The notes beneath the pieces are model-generated. The model was given only the letters and a program-made list of their open reading frames with translations. It did not search any database and was not told where the DNA came from. Below are positions 41,698 to 49,986 of a stretch of DNA of 64,000 nucleotides, piece by piece. The DNA comes from a virus: IMG/VR virus record IMGVR_UViG_3300020178_000002, positions 124,001 to 188,000 of that record; one strand, given 5' to 3'. Numbering within the stretch: the stretch's first letter is position 1; every line of letters begins with the position of its first letter. The position numbers were made by a program, and so were the translations under genes.

Positions 41698-41702
41698 TTT
41701 AT
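41698..41702 (+). promoter_or_regulatory. TTTAT-type promoter candidate
   Basis: GTTTATTTATC about 45 bases upstream of the ATG at 41748; likely source of the zinc-ribbon and sheath transcript. Confidence 0.4.
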
Positions 41703-41747
41703 TTATCTTATCACTACATAAGTGAACATCTTATAAGCTGGGTGGTT

Positions 41748-42182
41748 ATGCCAATACTAAAGTTTCAATGTCAATCTTGTGGTCTACTTCAAAGAAAAAG
41801 AGTTCCTACACAGAAAGAGTCTATAGACTGTTCATGTGGAGAGAAAGCTTTTTTAGAAGGAAGTACACCTAATTCTTCCGTTGGGTTTTCTGCTGATGTG
41901 GAAGGCACAATGAGGGTACAGACTTCAGGTATTGAATCTTTTGACCTAAACTTTGATAGAGTCATAGGCGAAGAATCGAAGCAAAGATGGGATACTATTT
42001 ATCAAAGAAGAAAAGATAAGTGGGACATAATCCATAGCAATGAAGGCACTAACGGCTATGACATCATGAGACTACCTGACGGACATTATGAGTCCTTGCC
42101 TAAGCAAGCTAAGATGTTCCGAGATGCCCGTGAGGAAAATATGAGCAAACTTAAATCTCAAAATAAATCAGTGAAGGAGTAG
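41748..42182 (+). CDS. Zinc-ribbon protein upstream of the sheath gene
   Basis: 144 residues starting MPILKFQC; a GTG six bases upstream has no better ribosome site. An FmdB-like ribbon, CQSCGLL (7-13) and CSCGEKAF (about 29-36), is followed by a flexible linker, then a helical part with RWDTIYQRRKDKWDIIHSNEG and a basic tail. Four bases before the sheath gene's start region, so co-expressed with it. Could regulate or assist tail assembly; no experimental analogue known to me. Confidence 0.65.
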   Translation: MPILKFQCQSCGLLQRKRVPTQKESIDCSCGEKAFLEGSTPNSSVGFSADVEGTMRVQTSGIESFDLNFDRVIGEESKQRWDTIYQRRKDKWDIIHSNEGTNGYDIMRLPDGHYESLPKQAKMFRDAREENMSKLKSQNKSVKE

Positions 42183-42186
42183 TCTA

Positions 42187-45100
42187 ATGGCTATCGAAGG
42201 AAGCAGCTATCTGCCACCTGGTGTCTATACCAACACCATTTTTGAAACACAAAACCAGAATCAAGCTCTGGTACAAGGTCGTGTGCCTACACTTATAGGT
42301 ACAGGTCGTGAAACAGTTATTAGTACAGGAAATATTCTTGTCAGAGGTTCATCTTCAACAGTAGATCAACGTATTGTAGAAGAAGACCCTACTGGAAGAA
42401 TGGTCTCTGGTGTAGATGGGAATGGAAATTACATCTACACTGATTATAGTGAGGGTGCTAACCAACTACAAGTTAGACACTTTCCTATTGTATCAGGAGA
42501 TGGTTCTGGAAGTACAACTAATGTCCCTAGCTCTGTAACAGTTTCTATTAATGGAACAAACACAGTCATTATCTCTTTAGATGGTGCAAATGGTTTGATC
42601 ACTTTAGCAGAAGCACCTAAAGAGGGTGATGATGTAAGAGTCTCTTACTTCTTTAATAGAACAGACACTTTGGTAGAGGGTGAAAACCTTTCAAGCCAAG
42701 TATCTCCTCAAGACACAGAGCTTTTGGGTAGCAACTCTAACTTTGTTATTGATGCAAGCTCAAATACTCTTATCCTTACTGTGGATGGCGAGACTGGTGT
42801 TATCACTCTCCCTAATGGAGCCGCTGGTGATAGAGCCAACTCTCTACAAAGAGTTATTGCTACTCTTAATGGTGCTGGTCTAGCAACCCTCGAAGCAGAC
42901 TCTTACACTGATGCAGAAGGCAATGACAATCTTATCCTTACTGCAAAAGGTTCTATTCTTGTAGGTAATGGTACAGCGAATTTCTCTGTTGGTGTTTATA
43001 ACAACCAAACAGGAACAGCTCGTAATCGTACTTTCTACACTCAATATGGACCTATTGTAGATGGAAGCAATGGTGGTGTGGTCACTACCGACACATCACT
43101 TGTCACTATCCGAGTTAATGGTGTTGAAGTGACACCTGCTTCTGTCGATGGTGCAAATGGATCTATTACTTTAGCTCTAGCTCCTGTAGTAGACTCAAGC
43201 ATTGAGGTTGATTACTACCACAATACATTCCAAGATCAGTTTGATTACATTCCAGGCAGAGACATTACCTCTATCGACAGAGTTTCTTTAGTTGCTTCTG
43301 GTGGTGGTGGACCATCTTTGTTTGTTCAAGATGTTGACTTTGTTCTTTCAGAGGATCGAATTGTCTGGGGATCTGCTTCTGTGGTATCTGCTGGTTCAAT
43401 TCAAGAGGGTGAAGTTGCTTTCGGAAGCAATCAAATCAGTTCTTCTTTAAGAGATGAGAAAGCATATCTTGTTGAATGTTCTTCTGTTTCAACAACAACT
43501 ATCCCACCTCGAGTTCTCTCAAATACTTTCAAGCTTCCTTTCCAACCTGTAGATGGTTCAGGTTTAGGTAAACCAACTAGAAGAACAGATCTCGTTGAAG
43601 TAAGAACTGGGGTTTCTTTAGCAGATGCTTTGGAGAGAAGTCCTGCCACAGTTGTTAAAGTAGACCCTGTAAATTCACAAGTGGTTCTATCCTCAGCAGT
43701 TCCAACAAACCATAAGGTTTTTGCAAGCTTCTACTACTCAAACATCCAAGACAGCTTTGGCACTTCAGCTTATGTTGTGGAGGTAGAGAGTGTTGGTGCT
43801 TCTGGCATTGGTACATATTCTCTTTCATCTCCTACTAGAACCTTCTATAGTGTTGATTTGGAGAGTAAGGGTGTAGATCTTCAAGAAGTTACTTTAACAT
43901 TCCCTTCTGGATCTGAAGCAAGATCTGGTGCTAGGATTGCTGATGGAACTCCTGTTTCAGAGAATGTGACTGTTGAAATCAGAAACTATGATGAAACACC
44001 TGCATTTTTCTTCTCTGAAGGCTTTGGTGACTACTTCCTAATTCAAGGTTCTTCTGACACCTTAGCGATGGAAATTGATCTTCAAGCAACTACTGTTGAT
44101 TTTTCTGCCCCAATGGGTGCTGGTAGAAATGGTAATATTACAACAGTTGTCGGTGGGGTTCTTCCTTATGATGCTGCATCTAACAATACCAACTATGGTG
44201 CAACAGCTTTAACAAGAGCTATGACTCTTACTGTTGATGGTATTACATTTGCAGAGGCTTCAATTAATGGTGTTGGTGATGATGTAGAAGATTGGGTTTC
44301 TGCAATCAATACTGTTGCTGATGCAGAAGCACCTGTTTACACTTCAATGTCAGCATTTGGTGCTTGGGAAGCTAAAGCCAACACCTATGCCTCTTTCAAG
44401 TTCAGATATGTAGGTGATAGCAATGGTTCAAGTGTTGCTACTGCTACTATCCAAGCTGCTGTGTATTTAAGTCAAACAGATCTTGCTAATGCTGTATCTA
44501 CAGCTATCACGAATGCAATCGCAAATGATATTGTAAATGCAAATGCAGACTTCACAGGGTTAAGCTTAACCTGTGGTGTAGATAGCTTGAGTAGATTGAC
44601 TTTCTCATTGGACTCGCTTCCTAATCTGAATGATACTTATGGCTTCATTGAGTTTATTTCAGATACAGATACCTCGTTCTTAACAATTGCTGGTATTGAC
44701 TATGATACTGAAAATAACACTACAAATGGAAATGGTACTCAGACTAAGTTCGGATATCTTCCTGTAGCAGCTTTCTCAAGAACAACCCTTACCTCTGGAG
44801 AGCTTAGAGATAGACTCATCCTTAAGGGCAGAACTGTGGTTGGTAATTCTTACTATCCTGTTTCTGACCTTGGTGTTTCAATTGATCAAGGTACAAGAGT
44901 AGAGGATGCTGGTTTTGAAGTTGGAACAGTAGTTCCTTCAGTAAGAACATCAGTAGTAGATGCTCCAAGTATTCTTTTGAGACTCGGTTGGTCAGAAGTT
45001 GATGGCGATGGTATACCTGCAAAGACTCTTTACAGCACAGGCAATGACCAGAACAACACTCTATCTTTAGAGATTGATGGTCAGACTATCAACATCACTC

Positions 45101-46998
45101 TAAATGATGCTACTGCTCAAGGTAATCTGACTTCAATTACAGATATCCTAACAGACATTTCTGGAGACTTGGCTGGAAGTGCTACTGCACATATTGAGGG
45201 TGCTGGTATTCGCATTGTAAATGCTAATGCAAACATCAGCTCTTACATTAAAGTTGGTGCAGGCACAGGGAACAGTGCATTTGGTGTCACAGAGGGAGAT
45301 TCTGTCTCTGCTGTGGGTGTAAGTGCTAAAGCTGTTGTTTCTTCTCTTATGAGTCATTCTGAAGCTAAAGCTAATTTCTCTACCTCTTTGTTCTCAACAG
45401 AGCCACAAGCAAATGCTGCTGTTGGTTATTATGCAGACAAAGCTGTTGCATATGTGTTCAAGAATCAAGTTGGCAGAGAGTATGTTGGATTTGAGAGTCT
45501 TTCTACAGGAAATTCATCTATCCTTGAAGTCACTGGTGGAAGAATTGCAACAACTAAGGGCAATGGTCTTAAGCTTGTTGTAGGCTCTGGTGCAGTAGGT
45601 GAGGAAGCATATCAAGGATTTGTTGTTACTTCAGACAATGCACAAGGTTCTGGTTCTGCAAACACCTCTCGACTAAATGATGCTGTTGGTGCAGATGGTA
45701 TCATTGGTCAAACATATATAGATGAAGTGACAGGCTTAACCTTTACTTTACTTGAGAGAGAAGGTGGTATTGATTATCCTACAGGTGCAGATGCACAGAT
45801 TAGTTTCAAGGTAGGTACTGTCTTCACATCTAATGCGAATATCCCGACTCCAGCTATTCCAGGTGTTTCATTGATTGTATCTAACACTTTAGATACTTCT
45901 ATTGGTGATACTGCATTGGTTGAAGTTTTTAATAAAGAAGGTAATGAGCCAAACTTAGGTCAGGTTTATTATGTTGACTTTACTAGAATTCGTACTGAGT
46001 TTAATACTCGTACCTTCTCTAGTCTTGCAGATGTCATTTCAACCTATGGTGAGATCAGCCCAAATAACTCTTTGAGTCTTGGTGCTTTGTTAGCTTTCTC
46101 AAATGGTGCAACTGCAATAGCCTGTAAGCAAGTTCAACTTGAAGCAGGAGAGTCAAGCTTAAGTGAAGATCAAGTGGTTCAAGCAATCCAAGACCTTGAG
46201 GGTGAGATTGTTCCAGGATTGACACCATCTGTTATTGTTCCTTTGTACCCAGCCACTACAGCGATTGTTTCTGCAATCTCTAACCACTGTGACATTCAGT
46301 CCTCTTTGCGTTATCGTTCAGAGCGTAGAGCTGTTTTGGGTGTAAGAGCTGGAACACAACCTAGAGAAGTACAGTCTCTAGCACAATCTGCAAACAACAC
46401 AAGAATCTGTATTGTCTATCCAGACCTTGCAAACGTTTCTTATGTAGATGGAAATGGTATCACTCAAACAATTCTTGTCGGTGGTGAGTATGTTGCTGTT
46501 GCAACAGCTTTAGCAACAAGCAATCCTTCTATTGATAGTGCTACTCCTTGGACAGGTCGTTCTATTGCAGGTATTTCTTCACTTGCTCGTCTACTTGACG
46601 AGGTAGATGCAAATGCAACTGCAAATGCAGGTGTTACAGTTCTTTCTCAAAGAGCTGATGGCATTAAGGTAAGACATGGCTTAACTACAAACATGACTTC
46701 TGTTCTTACAAAGACTCCTACTGTTATCCAGATTGCAGATGACGTTCAGATTCGCTCTAGGAACTTACTTTCACGCTATGTAGGGGTTAAGTTCGTACCT
46801 CAAGTGATTCAGCAAATAGAGGGTAGATTAAACGCTTTCTTTAAGCAACTTGTAAGAGATCAAATCATTTCAACTTACACAGGTCTTTCAGTGTCGAGAG
46901 ATGCAACTGACCCAACTCAGTTGAATGTTGAAGTTTTCTACAAGCCTGTTTACCCACTTCTATATATCCAATTTACTTTCACAGTACAGGGTAGCTAA
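42187..46998 (+). CDS. Contractile tail sheath protein, greatly enlarged (1603 aa)
   Basis: AAGGAG seven bases before ATG. N-terminus LPPGVYTNTIFETQNQ (about 9-24) and the C-terminal 320 residues (RSERRAVLGVRAG, TILVGGEYVAVATALA, then KTPTVIQIADDVQIRSRNLL and the closing QLNVEVFYKPVYPLLYIQF) are classic sheath features. Typical sheaths have 400-700 residues; here about 900 extra residues are inserted as beta modules, including two DGANG-ITLAxAP units (about 114-157 and 303-345) and flagellin-like stretches (for example LNGAGLATLEADSY and IEGAGIRIVNANANIS). These would decorate the tail surface. Forms the contractile outer tube that drives DNA delivery. Confidence 0.95.
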   Translation: MAIEGSSYLPPGVYTNTIFETQNQNQALVQGRVPTLIGTGRETVISTGNILVRGSSSTVDQRIVEEDPTGRMVSGVDGNGNYIYTDYSEGANQLQVRHFPIVSGDGSGSTTNVPSSVTVSINGTNTVIISLDGANGLITLAEAPKEGDDVRVSYFFNRTDTLVEGENLSSQVSPQDTELLGSNSNFVIDASSNTLILTVDGETGVITLPNGAAGDRANSLQRVIATLNGAGLATLEADSYTDAEGNDNLILTAKGSILVGNGTANFSVGVYNNQTGTARNRTFYTQYGPIVDGSNGGVVTTDTSLVTIRVNGVEVTPASVDGANGSITLALAPVVDSSIEVDYYHNTFQDQFDYIPGRDITSIDRVSLVASGGGGPSLFVQDVDFVLSEDRIVWGSASVVSAGSIQEGEVAFGSNQISSSLRDEKAYLVECSSVSTTTIPPRVLSNTFKLPFQPVDGSGLGKPTRRTDLVEVRTGVSLADALERSPATVVKVDPVNSQVVLSSAVPTNHKVFASFYYSNIQDSFGTSAYVVEVESVGASGIGTYSLSSPTRTFYSVDLESKGVDLQEVTLTFPSGSEARSGARIADGTPVSENVTVEIRNYDETPAFFFSEGFGDYFLIQGSSDTLAMEIDLQATTVDFSAPMGAGRNGNITTVVGGVLPYDAASNNTNYGATALTRAMTLTVDGITFAEASINGVGDDVEDWVSAINTVADAEAPVYTSMSAFGAWEAKANTYASFKFRYVGDSNGSSVATATIQAAVYLSQTDLANAVSTAITNAIANDIVNANADFTGLSLTCGVDSLSRLTFSLDSLPNLNDTYGFIEFISDTDTSFLTIAGIDYDTENNTTNGNGTQTKFGYLPVAAFSRTTLTSGELRDRLILKGRTVVGNSYYPVSDLGVSIDQGTRVEDAGFEVGTVVPSVRTSVVDAPSILLRLGWSEVDGDGIPAKTLYSTGNDQNNTLSLEIDGQTINITLNDATAQGNLTSITDILTDISGDLAGSATAHIEGAGIRIVNANANISSYIKVGAGTGNSAFGVTEGDSVSAVGVSAKAVVSSLMSHSEAKANFSTSLFSTEPQANAAVGYYADKAVAYVFKNQVGREYVGFESLSTGNSSILEVTGGRIATTKGNGLKLVVGSGAVGEEAYQGFVVTSDNAQGSGSANTSRLNDAVGADGIIGQTYIDEVTGLTFTLLEREGGIDYPTGADAQISFKVGTVFTSNANIPTPAIPGVSLIVSNTLDTSIGDTALVEVFNKEGNEPNLGQVYYVDFTRIRTEFNTRTFSSLADVISTYGEISPNNSLSLGALLAFSNGATAIACKQVQLEAGESSLSEDQVVQAIQDLEGEIVPGLTPSVIVPLYPATTAIVSAISNHCDIQSSLRYRSERRAVLGVRAGTQPREVQSLAQSANNTRICIVYPDLANVSYVDGNGITQTILVGGEYVAVATALATSNPSIDSATPWTGRSIAGISSLARLLDEVDANATANAGVTVLSQRADGIKVRHGLTTNMTSVLTKTPTVIQIADDVQIRSRNLLSRYVGVKFVPQVIQQIEGRLNAFFKQLVRDQIISTYTGLSVSRDATDPTQLNVEVFYKPVYPLLYIQFTFTVQGS

Positions 46999-47005
46999 TA
47001 CTTTC

Positions 47006-47051
47006 TTTATTAAAGGATCATTCTTAGTTTAAGATTAACTAGGAGTGATCC
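47006..47051 (+). promoter_or_regulatory. TTTAT promoter candidate and 15-bp SD-covering hairpin
   Basis: TTTATTA (47006-47012) is followed by GGATCATTCTTAGTT (47015-47029) pairing with AACTAGGAGTGATCC (47037-47051), all 15 positions (two G-U) with a 7-base loop. The ribosome site TAGGAG is entirely in the 3' arm, four bases before ATG 47055. No T run follows, so it is not a terminator. Confidence 0.65.
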
Positions 47052-47054
47052 AAA

Positions 47055-47525
47055 ATGTTAGAAAGAAAATTAAGAAACCTTTTTCTGAGGGTTGCTAAAT
47101 TAGAAGCAGCTTCAGAAGAATCTGCATTCTTTGATAACCCTCTTAAAAAGAACGTTAGAGAGTTCGCAGAGTCAGAAGCTATCTCTAACGATCTGGAAGT
47201 TGCTCAGAATGCAACTCATGATGTAGGGCCTAAATCTCCCTTACTTATGAGAAGCGAAGCTCTTGTCGCTCCACCAACTCCTTCCGAGATAAAGAAGAAG
47301 CCAGGTGGGTCAGAGTTCTCTACTTTAAATCAATTGGTTATTGAGACAGAAGAAAAAGTACCTGTTCAAAAACCAAAAGGTTCAGAACCACCACCAGCAT
47401 CTTTGGCCGAAGGTAAGGAAAAAGATCTTGTTGAAAAGGCTAATGAGAGAGAAGAAGTCTCCAAAAGAGAGAAACTCAAGGCCATCAAAGAAGTAATGAA
47501 AAAGAAGTCTAAGTATAGGAGATAA
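47055..47525 (+). CDS. Tagged protein, 156 aa, mostly disordered
   Basis: Tag variant MLERKLRNLFLRVAKLEAAS at the N-terminus, then a Pro/Lys/Glu-rich low-complexity chain (VAPPTPSEIKKKPGG, KPKGSEPPPASLAEGKEK) and a charged C-terminal helix (ANEREEVSKREKLKAIKEVMKK). No folded domain apparent. As a likely internal head protein it could bind DNA or act as a linker. Expression is probably governed by the strong hairpin at its start. Confidence 0.65.
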   Translation: MLERKLRNLFLRVAKLEAASEESAFFDNPLKKNVREFAESEAISNDLEVAQNATHDVGPKSPLLMRSEALVAPPTPSEIKKKPGGSEFSTLNQLVIETEEKVPVQKPKGSEPPPASLAEGKEKDLVEKANEREEVSKREKLKAIKEVMKKKSKYRR

Positions 47526-47528
47526 GTC

Positions 47529-48089
47529 ATGTCTAACGAATTAAATATCACATCAGAAGATCTTCAAGTAATGAAACATGGAGATAGAAGCCCTGTGACA
47601 GCAGGTGCTTCATTAAGAAACACAGGTTGGAAAGCAGGTGTCTGGGTTAAATATGTCGAAGAAGAAAATACAGCATCTGAATATACAGTAGCTCTTTCTG
47701 ATGGTGTGTATGCTACTGGATTCCTCATGTATGGCAGTGAAGACTATTCAAATGCTAGACAAAGCACATATAGAAACTTTACCTCATATCAGCAAACAGG
47801 GCCTCTAGCTTCTGCTTCTGGTGCTGCTGTCCTAACAATGGTTATGGGTGGGGGTAGATTCTTATTTACCCAATATGAAAGATTCAATCTTGATGGTCAA
47901 GGTAATAGAACCATTCCTGCGAACTACCAACTTAATGAAAACTTAAAGGTTTCAGAAAATGGTCTGCTTTGTAATGATGGAGATGTTGCTCTATTAGCTA
48001 AAACAGGTGGAGCTATCTCTCTTCTAGTTGGAGTTTGCTGTAAGACTCCTAATACAGATGGGAAACTAGGCTTAGACCTTAAGTATTAG
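47529..48089 (+). CDS. Virion protein, decoration-like
   Basis: 186 residues, AGGAG before ATG. Strand-rich with WVKYVEEENTASEYTVALSDGVYATGFLMYG, then NENLKVSENGLLCNDGDVALLAKTGGAISLLVGV. The pattern 'E.L..S.NG.L.ND.....VGV' also occurs in the 193-residue protein next to the capsid gene (ESLFASVNGYLTND...VIGVL), so the two may be paralogous surface or decoration proteins with a beta-barrel core. Three bases from the preceding tagged gene. Confidence 0.55.
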   Translation: MSNELNITSEDLQVMKHGDRSPVTAGASLRNTGWKAGVWVKYVEEENTASEYTVALSDGVYATGFLMYGSEDYSNARQSTYRNFTSYQQTGPLASASGAAVLTMVMGGGRFLFTQYERFNLDGQGNRTIPANYQLNENLKVSENGLLCNDGDVALLAKTGGAISLLVGVCCKTPNTDGKLGLDLKY

Positions 48090-48098
48090 GAGAGAATC

Positions 48099-48638
48099 AT
48101 GTTAAAGCTTTCATCTTTTGCACAGAAAATATTAGAAGAAGTAGAAAAAAGAGAAGCAGAACTAGAGAACCTTGTTAGAAGGTCTGCTATTCTTGAAGAC
48201 CAGAGATGGTTCTATCCTCTTTTGGCAGGCCACTTTGAAGAAGCGATTCAAAAAGCAAGTGACCCTAAAGTCAAAGATATAATAGAAGAGATAAGATCTA
48301 ATGTAGATGAGGGCTTAGATCCGATAGATGACTTTACATGGTTTATCTCTGTCCACCATAAGAAACTTCGTAAGAGAAACCTAAGAAAGAACATGGGCTT
48401 TTTAGACTTTATAAAGTCTATGAAGAAACTTGCTTCTGATATTAAGAAGAAAGGTCTTAGAGTAAAGTTTAATACTACCTACACACCTAATGGGTTTTCT
48501 TTATCTGGATTCATGGTTTCAGAAACTGATATGGATGACAAAGGTGTGTTCGATGTTAATGTTAAAGGGAACGCATACTCTAAGTCTGAAGTAGAAGACT
48601 TGCTTGAAGTTATTTTCCAAAGAGTAAGCTTCAACTAA
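48099..48638 (+). CDS. Unknown protein with tag-like coiled-coil N-terminus
   Basis: 179 residues, AGGAG before ATG. N-terminus LKLSSFAQKILEEVEKREAELENLVRRSA has the heptad pattern and LExL ending of the tag but not its RIARLE core. A domain with an amphipathic helix and strands (FNTTYTPNGFSLSGFMVSETDMDD) follows. Last plus gene before the convergent resolvase gene; stop codons overlap by four bases. Confidence 0.6.
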   Translation: MLKLSSFAQKILEEVEKREAELENLVRRSAILEDQRWFYPLLAGHFEEAIQKASDPKVKDIIEEIRSNVDEGLDPIDDFTWFISVHHKKLRKRNLRKNMGFLDFIKSMKKLASDIKKKGLRVKFNTTYTPNGFSLSGFMVSETDMDDKGVFDVNVKGNAYSKSEVEDLLEVIFQRVSFN

Positions 48639-49285
48639 GTCTCTGACCACTTAAAGAATCTGTCATTCTCTTTGTGAGTTATACCCTTACGCTTCACTTT
48701 ACCTGCTTTCTTCCCACGCACATATCTTTCAAAGTCGGTGAAGTGTTTCTTCTCTAAGGGTGTAAGGTCTTCCTTTTCTATCCCACCCTCAATGAATAAC
48801 CAAAATCTGGCAGAGGCTCTAGCAACCCAGAAAGCATCTGCTTGGTGATTGTTCCATCTTTTAGCACCTTGGCCTTCAGTAGCCTTCTTTGCAGCATCTA
48901 CCATATCTGCTTTACCCATTTTCCAGCCTTTTGGTCGATTGAGGAAATCTGCAGCATGGGCTTTAACTTGATTGGGTGAGAGATAAACTGTGTCTACCTT
49001 TTCAAGCATAAGGGCTTCATTGCTGTATAAAAACAATCCATACATACCCTCTGAATACAAGTCATTAAAGATTGGAGACTCTATCCCTACTCTTAATGTT
49101 TCTGTAGGGTGATTGCTTCTGAGTGTTTTAATAATCTCCATTAAACCATCTCTTAAATCTATATATCTTTTAACAAACAGTGTTGAGGTATCTGTTTTCA
49201 TAGTTCCTTTGTCCATGAACGCACCCTCATCAGAAATAAGAGTCCAGCCAAAGTTTCTTAGTGATGGGTCTAGTCCTAGAATCAT
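48635..49285 (-). CDS. RuvC-like Holliday-junction resolvase
   Basis: 216 residues, AAAGGAG before ATG. RuvC/RNase H fold: GLDPSLRNFGW (Asp6), RVGIESP (Glu69), YLSPNQVK, KADMVDAA, and NNHQADAFWVA (His147, Asp150), giving the expected acidic active site. A basic C-terminal tail (KKAGKVKRKGI) probably binds DNA. It would resolve branched replication and recombination intermediates before packaging, as resolvases do in other large phages. Its start region shares an inverted repeat with the divergent gene at 49365. Confidence 0.88.
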   Translation of the reverse strand: MILGLDPSLRNFGWTLISDEGAFMDKGTMKTDTSTLFVKRYIDLRDGLMEIIKTLRSNHPTETLRVGIESPIFNDLYSEGMYGLFLYSNEALMLEKVDTVYLSPNQVKAHAADFLNRPKGWKMGKADMVDAAKKATEGQGAKRWNNHQADAFWVARASARFWLFIEGGIEKEDLTPLEKKHFTDFERYVRGKKAGKVKRKGITHKENDRFFKWSET

Positions 49286-49305
49286 ATCTTATTCTCCTTT
49301 GTTTA

Positions 49306-49346
49306 CTTGGTTAGTATATTTATATTTTGTTTATATCTAAACCAAG
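49306..49346. promoter_or_regulatory. Divergent promoter region inside an inverted repeat
   Basis: CTTGGTTAG (49306-49314) and CTAAACCAAG (49337-49346) enclose TTTATA on the plus strand (49330-49335) and TATAAATA, identical to the T4 late consensus, on the minus strand (49324-49317). Serves the capsid-assembly genes rightward and the resolvase leftward. Confidence 0.45.
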
Positions 49347-49364
49347 AAAAAAAGGAGGTGGTCA

Positions 49365-49985
49365 ATGAGTAATGAGAAAGATATGGGTTTGTTGCCTATC
49401 ATGAGTCCCTTATACAATCTAAGGGAGATTACTAAACAAATGGCTCTACTAGAAGACCATTTGAACCACCCTCGAAAAAGATGTCCTGACTGTATCCGAA
49501 AACATTTTTTAACAATAGAAGCTCTTTTTGAAGAAGCAGTCTCCTTAGACAAAACATTTGAATATGGTGAATACTTGGATGGCAAAGCCCAGACTATGAG
49601 AGATATGCAAGCTCATTGGTTAGATAATGATGGTGATGATAGCTATCTAGAGCTTGCACAAGGACTCAGGGCAATCCGAAAAGACTTTGCCCCTATTTGT
49701 TTTGATGTTAGAAAAATGGCAAGTACAAGAAGTCACATCTGTTCTGTCTATAAAGGTCGGCTTTTTTTTTCAACAAAAACCACAACAGAGGTTGAGGAAG
49801 AGAAAATAGAGTCTCTTGTTAGAAAAAACCCTACAAAAAAGCCACCTCGAAAAGACCTTCGAAAAAATAGGTATGAAATGCCAGATCAAGATTTAGAGGG
49901 TACAGGCAGAGGCGATGGTGGAGACAGGGATTTGTCTCGCAGAGACCATAAGATGGCTAGGAACATTCTTAAAAGATGGTGTTGA
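49365..49985 (+). CDS. Small Cys/His protein at the head of the capsid-assembly unit
   Basis: 206 residues, AAGGAGG before ATG. MALLEDHLNHPRKRCPDCIRKHFLTIEALFEEAVSL near the N-terminus (CxxC and His) recalls a widespread uncharacterised phage/prokaryote family with 'LLEDHL..P.KRCPDCIxKH'. A helical middle and a basic, Gly/Asp-rich tail follow. Leads the operon of coiled-coil protein, protease and scaffold. Possible portal- or terminase-associated role, from position only. Confidence 0.6.
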   Translation: MSNEKDMGLLPIMSPLYNLREITKQMALLEDHLNHPRKRCPDCIRKHFLTIEALFEEAVSLDKTFEYGEYLDGKAQTMRDMQAHWLDNDGDDSYLELAQGLRAIRKDFAPICFDVRKMASTRSHICSVYKGRLFFSTKTTTEVEEEKIESLVRKNPTKKPPRKDLRKNRYEMPDQDLEGTGRGDGGDRDLSRRDHKMARNILKRWC

Positions 49986-49986
49986 T

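Noticed and set aside
47015-47051. Hairpin after the sheath gene considered as a terminator
   Set aside because: No T run; the 3' arm holds a ribosome site four bases from a start codon.
49915-49986. Longer start for the 918-residue coiled-coil protein
   Set aside because: Would overlap the upstream gene by 71 bases; ATG 49987 directly follows that gene's stop.
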